Source: Siphonodentalium dalli (taxonomy: Eukaryota; Mollusca; Scaphopoda; Gadilida; Siphonodentaliidae). Taken from it: DNA of 64,000 nucleotides. Below the pieces are notes generated by a model. It was not told where the DNA came from and made no database searches. It worked only from the letters and a program-made list of their open reading frames with translations. Shown in pieces: positions 13,001-24,900 of this stretch. The stretch spans positions 153,145,577-153,209,576 of the forward strand of contig CP136065.1 of NCBI GenBank assembly GCA_032622095.1. Direction: 5' to 3'. The translations under genes were made by a program, and so were the position numbers. Each line of letters begins with the position of its first letter. Positions within the stretch are counted from its first letter, which is position 1.

Positions 13001-16000
13001 AACCTAGATAAAATAAAATTATTATTACATGTATGGCAGGTAGACAACCCTCTTGGTTATGTATGCTGTCCCTGATAGCTCATTGCATGTTATAATATTA
13101 TACTGTATAGATAATTGTATATACTATATGAATGAGTTAAGAATGAGTTATGAATAAATAATCATAGTTGTCAATCAAATATTTATTAGATCGATACATG
13201 CTCATTTAGATCAGAAATAAGAATTTGTTCATGCTCACTTAATTAATCACATATGAAGCAATGAACACTCATACTGAGTCCGTGCCTCCATAACTTTGAT
13301 ATATATTTCAGCAGTATACTAGACGTGTCCACCAGGTGATAGAAAATTGCTGCCTTCAGCAACAACAACAAAGATACCATCAAACTCACTTGTGTGAAAC
13401 AGCAACAAACATCGACAGCTGAAGTACTGTATTTCACATTTGCATCAATCTTTGTCACCTAGGATATAGGAAGAAAATATAATTCATACCATATATTGAA
13501 AGAAAAATGTTAAGCATTAACCTCTTCACTGCTGAATGACATCATGACGTCATATTCTGGGCCATTGACATTTTGGTAATTTTTCAGCATTGCGCGGCCT
13601 CATGAAAAACATTGAACACTCTTCTATAAAAAAAAACTCAATTATCTTATCTGTTTTCTGTGAAAAAAAAAAGAAGAAAGAAACCATTAAAAAGAAAACA
13701 TTAGACTTGGGGAATACATGGTTCCATTTTATAAGAGATGTTAACATCATGTTTGGTTATTGTTGTGAATCATCAGCTACCATTACAGATATCTGACATT
13801 CCCTGATCAGACAACACTATACACAGCCTGCCTTCAAGCCTCATTACTAGTATATAAAGTGTTCAGTTAAGGACATTGTCCTAAAAAAAATTGTGTTTTC
13901 TTCTGTTCTAACTAGATGTAGCTATATGATGAAGGGATAACAGGATCATGGATGAGATAACAATATTTTTGCTTTTAAACAGTACATACACCAGTATATT
14001 CTACATAAAAGTTTAACTTTTTTGACAAAATTATCTTTTAGGTATAATAAGTTTGGTCATGGTAAGCAATCCACGGTATGTCAATTTCGTCTCAGTCTTT
14101 AAGAAAGTTCTGGACACAAAAGCATCAAATAGAGGCCAAGTTAACGTTTGACTGCTACACAGTAAATTATATGAAAAACACAAATAAAGTGACAAACTTA
14201 TCCTTGAAATAGTTTATTTAAGAAATAAATACACTGCGCATCGGCGTGTATAGTAGAATTTGACCACAAAGAAACTGATTGTAAGACGAGGTGAAACAGA
14301 GTCCTACAACAGTTTATGTGGTCAAATTTGACTATACACGCCGATGAGCAGTGCATTTATTCCTTTTGTAATTTGACTGTATGTTTTGGTCGAAATTGTA
14401 GTGACACATGCAACCTGCTATATATATATAATAGCCCAAACAGTACTTCTCTTCGAACTGTAACGTCAAACATGACGTCACTGCTGAACGGTGACCCGTT
14501 TTTGTTAAATTTTGCAGATACAATATTTTCCTAAAATAAGTAAAATATATATCTCCTAGAAGTATCTTGCCCACTGAACTATATGGTATAATATCCAAGT
14601 AGGAGGGGTTAACTCTCCGAGTTGAAAAAACCGGTATGAAATTCTATGGTACATATCCTCTGTCATGTTCATGACACGTGTAATCACGTGATTTCTGACA
14701 CGTAGTGAAGTATTCGCCATATTTTTATCCCCACTAGGAATTCCTCGTGAGCGGGGTGGGTGCGAAACCCTGGGAGGGAGCTCAGCGTTCAGTGGGCAAG
14801 ATACTTCTAGGAGATATATATTTTACTTATTTTAGGAAAATATTGTATCTCCGTCAAAGGTATCTTGCCCACTGAACTATATGGTAAAGAATAGAATTTT
14901 CAACAGGTGGAGGCCACGAGGAAACAAAAACACCGCTATGCATCTGAATCAAAGAACTGGATTGACCTGATAACCTACAATATATACATATACATGCACA
15001 GACATATAGATATATATGTATATACATATATATATATATATATATATACACATGCACAATAGGACCATAAGCCAATGTAATATTCCATCCTAAAACTAAT
15101 ACCTGTCAGCAAGCTCAAACGAACAAAAAGTGGCCACTTAAGAGTTTAAGACCCCTGCAAGTAAAGTAAATAGCTTCAGAAGACATGGAGACGGATACGA
15201 CATTCGCATCGGAACTTAGGGCTAATAACGTATCCCCCCCCCCATCCCCCCCCCCCCCCGAAAGGGGAGAAGCATCCATGTACTAAGGAAATGGAAATAG
15301 AAAAATACCCGTTGACAAGAAATCCCCAGCCGGGTATTATAAACCCAGGGATGGCTAAATACTAATAATGCACCTAACAGGCTAACCCAGGCAGCAAAAG
15401 CCGCAAGTTATAAAGAAGACCCCCCTTAAAAACAATAGAACCAACCCCCGAACCAAATCTTGAGTGGGTTGGGCCACAAGCTCCCAAGAAAGGGCCCGAC
15501 ACCAACTACTTGGAGACATGCCATTGTCGATAAGGAGGAGGTATCATTGACCAATAGACTGACCGGGAAGCGAATGGGTATTACACAGACATACGTTGCA
15601 AGGCTCAGGCCATATGAAGACCAGGGCTCAGAATTGGAGTTTCACAGCAGAAAACTTAGTTTGAAGCCTGGAGTTCGAGATATGACCGACTAAGATGCAA
15701 TAAGCCATGTCATTTTCCCCTGATGACGTTCCCAAATGTGGAAATGCCCACCAACACAGTTAAACCCAACTGACCAATCACAGGCTACTGAATCCATGAC
15801 AGAAAGGCAGCCAGGAACCGAAATTCCAATGTCGTTAAGGTGGAAATCCACAAAAACAAAAATTGGACTAACAATGCATCAGGATTGTGGCACAAGCCCA
15901 AAACCAGCGGAAACCGACGGCAGGTATGTAATGAAAAGCAGACCAAGGGCCACCGCGCCCCAACTGTTCGAGCTCTGCTGACTGGTCCCCGACGAGTCGA

Positions 16001-19000
16001 TGGCGCAAGATATCCCTTCTGGTAAGGATGGGGTCCCCTCCAATGGGACCCTGTTCCGGAGACAACCATCGCCCGAAGTGCGAATCGAGAGGGCGGATCA
16101 TATTATCTGGCATCCGACACCCAATGCTAATGAATCTCGCACGAGGAGAAGCATCTGGCAAGAATTTTCATCCGGCTTTATGAAGTGCGCCCAACACGAT
16201 TCCTATGCTGCCCCATAGGTGCAACATTACCCTGCATTGGCAATCGCTGAGGTCAGCAAAGGACCTGGCTTAGTACGTTAAATGAGCACTAGGTGAATCA
16301 AGCACTATCAGGGAAAACAAAACCATTATGTACCGACAACCGAGCCCATAAGAAGAATGACGTATTAGACGCAAAGGCCGATATCACAGAAGCCATTTCG
16401 ATCTTCTTTTCCACGCTGCTAATACGCTGTGTTGCCCATTAAGCCCGAGTGGGGCTTGCTGAACTAGACCTCATGTCAACAGTGCTCTGAAATTGAGCAT
16501 ATGTCGAACCATGGATAATGGACTCATCTATGTATGACTGGACAACAAAAGTGAAATCTATGTTGAGTTAGAACTGAAAGCAACCTGAAGACAAAAGATA
16601 TGTCATTCGTATCTATTACGGAAACACAGCGAGGTCGGAGATAAAGCATGTATGCTTGTTTATCTCTGATTCTTGCGTCCCAAATCGAGATGTAAATATG
16701 TACCCTTTCGAGCACCCGAACCAGTCCAGAACACGTCTTAAAAGTCAGGAAAATGTAAGGGCGAGAGTCATATACTAATCTAGTGATATGAATGACTGTA
16801 GACATTCTCCAGCAAAGCCCGTGACCATGAAAGAGCTGGATGGAACATGGAAAGAAGCAACAACTTATAAAGCAAGAAGTTGAACACATCCCAACCCGAG
16901 AACAGTAAAATGGTTGAATACCTCTCAGGATGGTCGAACCCAGGTCGCCAAGTGTGCAGTCCGATGGCATAACCACCCAGCTCTGACGACGTTAGGCAGG
17001 GTACAAATTGACCGGCATCACAGGGCAAGTTGCTACCCAAATGCTAACAAAAGCCATGCAACTTGGATCCTATTTCCTCATTTGACTGTCCCAGGGTATG
17101 CCAACCGTCATCCCGAGTATCCGACTTGGAGTCCCTGTCGATAGTCCAGAAAGCCCACCAAATGCGGCCAATGGGTTCGATGGGTAGCCCCAACCCGCGA
17201 CCTGTTTGGTGGGACTATCATCCTGAGTGCTAATTACGCCAATGAAGGGAACACTATACATCGACAAGTGACAGTGTCCTGGTCGTAAAGGTTTCTATCT
17301 CTTCCTTGGAACCCTCGAAATAAGGGAAAGCACTCTGATGTTCTGTTAAATTGTAAATGATTGTAGAACAATGCTATCAAATCATGTCAATCTGAGGTTA
17401 TTTGCTAATCAAAATTCGACATTAATTTTCTTCCTGCGCTTGGCTGCATCAGAGAACACTGAACAACTAACTGAGCTCCCTTGTAAGCACATGTAAAGGT
17501 GACCCGAAAGGAATGTCGAAAGCCCTTTCACCTCGTGCTGGAGCGACTGCTTGATCTGATCCTGATCTCCATCCGTCGATGGGGTGTTAACAGCACAATA
17601 CACCACGACAAGCTTCATTTCTAATTGCATGTGAGGTCTGGTCATTGGGGACCCCGGAGGAATGTCCAGAGCCTGTACATCTCGGGGTGGAGCAGCAGCT
17701 TGACCGATCCCGATATCCAACCGACCGAACTGGCGATGGGAGGTTAGTAGGTACCAGTTCCCAAGCAAGCTTCCTGCTATAATGGCGTCAGGGAATAAGA
17801 TCTTTTGTTTTTATTTAAAATCAAACCCGAAGTTACTGGCAGCTGTTGGCCAGAACGCGGCCAGTAACCTGTCTGCCAAGCCTCCGGAAGTGGTGGCTTA
17901 TAATAAGGAGGAAACAAGCCTGTGAACTGTGATCCCATTCCAAGCCCAGCTGGGGCAGAAGGCAAATAGGATAAACTTTCAGGTGCCAAATAATAGCGTA
18001 AATGTAATAATTTGAGAAAATGTCTCTTAATTTGTATTGAGACAAAGTAAAAATGGCCATTCGACTAGTAATTTTAGCCCAAATTTCCACACACTATGTT
18101 CATAAGGCACCGGAGAGCATGGTCAGGGACCACTGAGGGTGTATCCCCCAGCCGCGCTGACCCCGAGATGACGACTTGTAGCGATGGACGGCGTGTGTCG
18201 AGTGTTAGTAGAGCTCAGTGGTCACAGCCGTCCGGGGCACGTCAACCGCCAACGGTAGACCCGAGGAAGCAGATTGACGTCCCGTTCGATAGTCCAGGGA
18301 GCGCACCAATGTGACTAATGGGTTCAATGGGTAGCCCCAACCCGCGCCCTGTTTGGTGTGACTATCGCCCCGAGTCCTAATTACGCCAGTTAGAGGAACA
18401 CGATATATCGGCAAGTCAGAGAAAGATCCAGGGATGTTTTGATACCTGTTACAGGCTTGGGTGCCCAAACTATAGGTAGCAGTACACGATTTCACGGGTT
18501 GTAGGTCGTCTGAAAAATAGAAATATAAGTATCTGGGGGGCATAACGGCCAGTGTAGCCTGTGTTAACTGTGTCATTACTGGTTTGAAGGTTTATTTATT
18601 TTACAAAACTGGGAAAGTTCTCAAAAAAGTGCAAAATTTGGATACGCAACAGGGTTTTCGTATTCAGTGAAGGCCAACTCTGTGTTATTGATTACAGGAA
18701 AATAGCCAGATTTCTCTCCCCTGAATTCTGTCATCTGGGCTCGCAAGACTTTTTTTTCAAATTGATACGATAACTTTTTTTCTATTTCAAATATTTCTCA
18801 GTTCTAGCATAGCTCTATCAGGTGGAAGAATCTTATTTACTGACATTCGCTCTATCATGGTCTGTTTTTGGGTTGAAAATGGCCAATTTGAGTAAAAAAA
18901 TGGGTAAAATTGAGCGGTTCGTGTGTGCTAACCAAGGGGCATAACTCAATGACAAACTGTACGAAGAACCAAAAGTACATTTATATGATTACACCTAAAA

Positions 19001-21932
19001 TTTCTGTCGAAATTAAAACATGCTCGATTGGATATATGCCAACGATAATGGCTTAGCATTGATTTGAAGTACAGTAACCCCTCCCAGGTTGGCAACATTG
19101 CTGGAAATCGTGTATTGCTACCTTAAAGAGACATATCAAATTGGATAAATTAATGAAAATCTACTGAAACATTTTATCTTTCCTATCTTCGTGTCTGAGT
19201 TACTATTGACAGTTTCTATTTATGACTGTTCTCGGAATTAGGTGCATTTGCTTGTAGAGTATTTGTATCAGAGGCTGTAAACTTTGATAGTATGGATTCC
19301 AGCTTGACAAGTCACTGAATGATCACACCGACAGGGCAAAAAACAAATTCAACGTATGTCTGCTATCGATAAAAAAAAAACATTCCGGTTCACATTTGGG
19401 GGGGGGGGGGGGGGGGTTGGTTATGTGATTATATATGCATCAGTTACTCTGTACGATTCTTTTCGAGTGGTGCGGTTATGTGTAATTACATAAAATTGAC
19501 ATTAATTTAATGAAACGTGTTGCCACGCAAACATTTCAACAATGGATTTCCTTGGATACCTGGTGTGAAAAGCCATATTAATGTTGGTTATTTAGTCTTG
19601 GTCGTGTTTCCGATTGACCGAGTAATGTCAATATGTATATTGGAGAGGGGGTAAAGTCAGCTACTGAGTTATCATGAACAGCGCGTGAGCACCAGCACCA
19701 TAAAAATGGTATATAAGATTCCATAAATAATTAAATAGTGTGATTTCAACTTGACAATTAAGTCATTGAATGTACACCGACCGGCCAAATAAACATGGTT
19801 CACATTTTGGGGGAGGGGTGATTATATATGCATTAGTTATTCCTTACGATTTGTTTGGAATTTTGTTGCGTTCTTACATGTTTATGACTGACCACATAAA
19901 AGTGATTTGCATGTAACGAAATGTGTTGCTAAGGGAACATCCCAACAATGAAACTCCTCGGATACCACCCACCTACGAATAGGCGTATTGATTGATAACA
20001 TATTTGGGGGGGGGGGGGGGGGGGGGGGGGTGACAAGAACATTGTCTTAACATATGCGGGGGGGATGGGGGGGGGCTGGCTAGTAAATAACCACAGTGCA
20101 TATGCTTTGGTCAGCAGAATACAGATGTAATATGTCTGTTCAGACTGCCTTTTTGACTGGGATGTTTAGTTTTAAGGTGGTGGGCATGATGTCACATTTA
20201 TAATTTAACTGTTTTTTTTCTCTCGCTATAACCATTAATTTGGGTGAATTTGGTTCATTTTTATTGAAACCACACTACTTATATTGACCTTATTTCCCAT
20301 TCGCACTGAAGAAACACCATATGTGTTATATATCAAAGTTATCGGTGTACGTCAGAGACTTAACTGGACATTTGCGCGTTGAAGGGAGATAACTCTATTT
20401 TTCCTTTAAGGTAGCAGTACACGATTTCACGGGTTGTAGGTCGTCTGAAAAATAGAAATATAAGTATCTGGGGGGCATAACGGCCAGTGTAGCCTGTGTT
20501 AACTGTGTCATTACTGGTTTGAAGGTTTATTTATTTTACAAAACTGGGAAAGTTCTCAAAAAAGTGCAAAATTTGGATACGCAACAGGGTTTTCGTATTC
20601 AGTGAAGGCCAACTCTGTGTTATTGATTACAGGAAAATAGCCCGATTTCTCTCCCCTGAATTCTGTCATCTGGGCTCGCAAGACTTTTTTTTCAAATTGA
20701 TACGATAACTTTTTTTCTATTTCAAATATTTCTCAGTTCTAGCATAGCTCTATCAGGTGGAAGAATCTTATTTACTGACATTCGCTCTATCATGGTCTGT
20801 TTTTGGGTTGAAAATGGCCAATTTGAGTAAAAAAATGGGTAAAATTGAGCGGTTCGTGTGTGCTAACCAAGGGGCATAACTCAATGACAAACTGTACGAA
20901 GAACCAAAAGTACATTTATATGATTACACCTAAAATTTCTGTCGAAATTAAAACATGCTCGATTGGATATATGCCAACGATAATGGCTTAGCATTGATTT
21001 GAAGTACAGTAACCCCTCCCAGGTTGGCAACATTGCTGGAAATCGTGTATTGCTACCTTAAAGAGACATATCAAATTGGATAAATTAATGAAAATCTACT
21101 GAAACATTTTATCTTTCCTATCTTCGTGTCTGAGTTACTATTGACAGTTTCTATTTATGACTGTTCTCGGAATTAGGTGCATTTGCTTGTAGAGTATTTG
21201 TATCAGAGGCTGTAAACTTTGATAGTATGGATTCCAGCTTGACAAGTCACTGAATGATCACACCGACAGGGCAAAAAACAAATTCAACGTATGTCTGCTA
21301 TCGATAAAAAAAAAACATTCCGGTTCACATTTGGGGGGGGGGGGGTTGGTTATGTGATTATATATGCATCAGTTACTCTGTACGATTCTTTTCGAGTGGT
21401 GCGGTTATGTGTAATTACATAAAATTGACATTAATTTAATGAAACGTGTTGCCACGCAAACATTTCAACAATGGATTTCCTTGGATACCTGGTGTGAAAA
21501 GCCATATTAATGTTGGTTATTTAGTCTTGGTCGTGTTTCCGATTGACCGAGTAATGTCAATATGTATATTGGAGAGGGGGTAAAGTCAGCTACTGAGTTA
21601 TCATGAACAGCGCGTGAGCACCAGCACCATAAAAATGGTATATAAGATTCCATAAATAATTAAATAGTGTGATTTCAACTTGACAATTAAGTCATTGAAT
21701 GTACACCGACCGGCCAAATAAACATGGTTCACATTTTGGGGGAGGGGTGATTATATATGCATTAGTTATTCCTTACGATTTGTTTGGAATTTTGTTGCGT
21801 TCTTACATGTTTATGACTGACCACATAAAAGTGATTTGCATGTAACGAAATGTGTTGCTAAGGGAACATCCCAACAATGAAACTCCTCGGATACCACCCA
21901 CCTACGAATAGGCGTATTGATTGATAACATAT

Positions 21933-21974
<42 letters not shown>

Positions 21975-24900
21975 GACAAGAACATTGTCTTAACATATGC
22001 GGGGGGGATGGGGGGGGGGCTGGCTAGTAAATAACCACAGTGCATATGCTTTGGTCAGCAGAATACAGATGTAATATGTCTGTTCAGACTGCCTTTTTGA
22101 CTGGGATGTTTAGTTTTAAGGTGGTGGGCATGATGTCACATTTATAATTTAACTGTTTTTTTTCTCTCGCTATAACCATTAATTTGGGTGAATTTGGTTC
22201 ATTTTTATTGAAACCACACTACTTATATTGACCTTATTTCCCATTCGCACTGAAGAAACACCATATGTGTTATATATCAAAGTTATCGGTGTACGTCAGA
22301 GACTTAACTGGACATTTGCGCGTTGAAGGGAGATAACTCTATTTTTCCTTTAAGGTAGCAGTACACGATTTCACGGGTTGTAGGTCGTCTGAAAAATAGA
22401 AATATAAGTATCTGGGGGGCATAACGGCCAGTGTAGCCTGTGTTAACTGTGTCATTACTGGTTTGAAGGTTTATTTATTTTACAAAACTGGGAAAGTTCT
22501 CAAAAAAGTGCAAAATTTGGATACGCAACAGGGTTTTCGTATTCAGTGAAGGCCAACTCTGTGTTATTGATTACAGGAAAATAGCCCGATTTCTCTCCCC
22601 TGAATTCTGTCATCTGGGCTCGCAAGACTTTTTTTTCAAATTGATACGATAACTTTTTTTCTATTTCAAATATTTCTCAGTTCTAGCATAGCTCTATCAG
22701 GTGGAAGAATCTTATTTACTGACATTCGCTCTATCATGGTCTGTTTTTGGGTTGAAAATGGCCAATTTGAGTAAAAAAATGGGTAAAATTGAGCGGTTCG
22801 TGTGTGCTAACCAAGGGGCATAACTCAATGACAAACTGTACGAAGAACCAAAAGTACATTTATATGATTACACCTAAAATTTCTGTCGAAATTAAAACAT
22901 GCTCGATTGGATATATGCCAACGATAATGGCTTAGCATTGATTTGAAGTACAGTAACCCCTCCCAGGTTGGCAACATTGCTGGAAATCGTGTATTGCTAC
23001 CATAGAGACCCAAATGTCACCAAATTCCATGTAGATAGTATTTATTCCAGTTGGATCTTCCATATTTTCAAGGAATTTTTCTACAATTCAACCAAATGTA
23101 CTAGTAATGCAAATCATCAGCCCGCAGATGATATATAGTCTATAATATGGAGCCATTATTTCCACAATCAAGTATCCAGTACTGAATATTTTAACATCCA
23201 AATTTATATGGGCACATACTCAAATACAGAACAGGTGTCCCCAAACAAAAATTCTCTGGATCCTTCCCCGCGAGTTTGTCCATGTCCTAGGGGAAGCAAC
23301 TCGTGTGAGCTACGGGTTCGATGGGTAGCCCCAACCCGCATCCTGTGTGGTGTGACTATCGCTCCGAGTGCTAATTACGCCAGTTAGAGGAACCCTATAT
23401 ATCGACTTTCGTTCTCTATTCTTGGGACCTCGAAACGAGGGAAGCGACTTCAAGGGGAGCTATGGGGAAGGCGATTCATGAACCTGTTCTTACCTCGATG
23501 AGCAGTCCTGTGAAAGTAATTAATGTGATTACGAACAATCACAAATACAACTGTTGTGTTATGTTACCATGCCTGTGTCAACCAAGGCAGTAACGGCTCC
23601 ATTGTTAATCATTCAGGGTTAAAAAGGTTCAAATTGACATTCAGGATTTTACAATCCTATCAGCCTATTTCACAAGCGTTAAAACAGTGCTTTTGTCTTC
23701 AGTTGTACACCAGACGGTGATTGTCAACGTCTAAATAAAGCCGTAAAACGAAAAAAATGAACTCGAAAGTAAGTCACCTAATTTTGTGATACCTTTAACC
23801 ACCGTCAACGCACGTGGTAACTTAAATAATACGTCACCTGTATGCCATAGATTTGTTATAAAGAAAACGATCAGCGTCTTTAGTCATATCCAATGGTGCC
23901 TCGAATGTTCTGCCGTTAATAGGCCAGAAACTCTGATATTGTCGACATAAACACGGATATTAAATCATTGACCGATTAAAATTATGGAAGACAAAGTCCG
24001 TTAAAACGAAACGAGTCGTCCGCTTCCGAGATTATATTCGGAACTGCGTAATCTTTATGTGAATTGTACATAATTTTCAACTATAAGCAAAGAAATAATG
24101 TTGTTTGTATAAAACAAAAACAAAACTGTTTTTGCTATACAAACTGCAACTTAGCTTCGTTGGAGAGATTCTTTTTGCGTCCTTCCTGGTTGAGGAGGGA
24201 TAAAAATATGGCGAATACTTCACTACGTGTCAGAAATCACGTGATTACACGTGTCATGAACATGACAGAGGATATGTACCATAGAATTTCGTACCGGTTT
24301 TTTCAACTCTGAGAGTTAACCCCTCCTACCATATAGTTCAGTGGGCAAGATACCTTTGACGGAGATAACACTTATTTTTGTTCTTTCTTAAATAAAATTC
24401 AGTAATAGCAGGTAGCTGTTATATATCTCTTTCCTCAGTCTATATCATGATATTAACCAATTTGACATGTACAGTAATGCTCTAAATAATCAATTCCTTA
24501 ACCACAGCAGAATTATGGGTAACTTTTCAGGATTTAGACGGAAATATGGCTTGTTGCCATTCATCGGAAGCTCTCAGTGAGAGCTTTCCGATGAATGGCA
24601 ACAAGCATATTTCCGACTAAATCCTGAAAAGTTACCCATAATTCTGCTGTGGTTGAGGAGTCGATTATTTAGGGCATTACTGTAGTTTGAATTATGATTG
24701 TTCTGAAAGATGACATTGGCAGGATTACACTGATTGCACCACATTTTTTTAGGTACAATTCAGAATATCTAGAATAGTACCACAAAACGACGTTCATGTA
24801 TGCATGGGGATACAGGCTACTGAACAATCAGGACGAGCCTTATTGTATACAGGTTTAGGCAAGGTCGTATTACAATTGATGATATAAGATTCTAAGAGTT

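Larger units (their letters stand above)
15180..18474. other. GC-richer block inside the 12-kb intron
   Basis: Visibly higher GC than flanking introns, starting near a C-rich run at 15233-15260. Holds the integrase-like remnant, the SINE-like head and two family I copies. Near 17500 and 17640 a diverged direct duplication (GGAATGTCCAGAGCC-like) is present. No intact gene. Confidence 0.6.
18475..23001. repeat. tandem array of three family G elements with two spacers
   Basis: Three 648-bp elements (18475-19122, 20410-21057, 22354-23001) alternate with two near-identical spacers of 1,287 and 1,296 bp. Period is 1,935 then 1,944 bp; the length differences seen are in poly-G tracts (for example 25 G at 20006-20030 against 39 G at 21935-21973). 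The array starts and ends exactly at element termini. The spacer has an internal diverged direct duplication (for example near 19305 and 19745). No coding signal seen. The array lies in the intron between exons 25413 and 13458. Confidence 0.95.

Noticed and set aside
13243-13389. Minus-strand extension of exon 13390 beyond the donor
   Set aside because: A consensus GTGAGT donor follows FTQ and the next exon continues the family sequence; the extension matches a dispersed repeat seen inverted near 5933.
16524-16976. 150-codon minus-strand frame
   Set aside because: It runs through the SINE-like head and its tail; reads as repeat translation.
16912-16995. Functional tRNA gene
   Set aside because: Box A and box B-like motifs are present, but no acceptor stem pairs and no anticodon arm is evident; treated as a SINE head.
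17409-17768. 119-codon minus-strand frame
   Set aside because: Covers a diverged internal duplication in the GC-rich block; no domain recognised.
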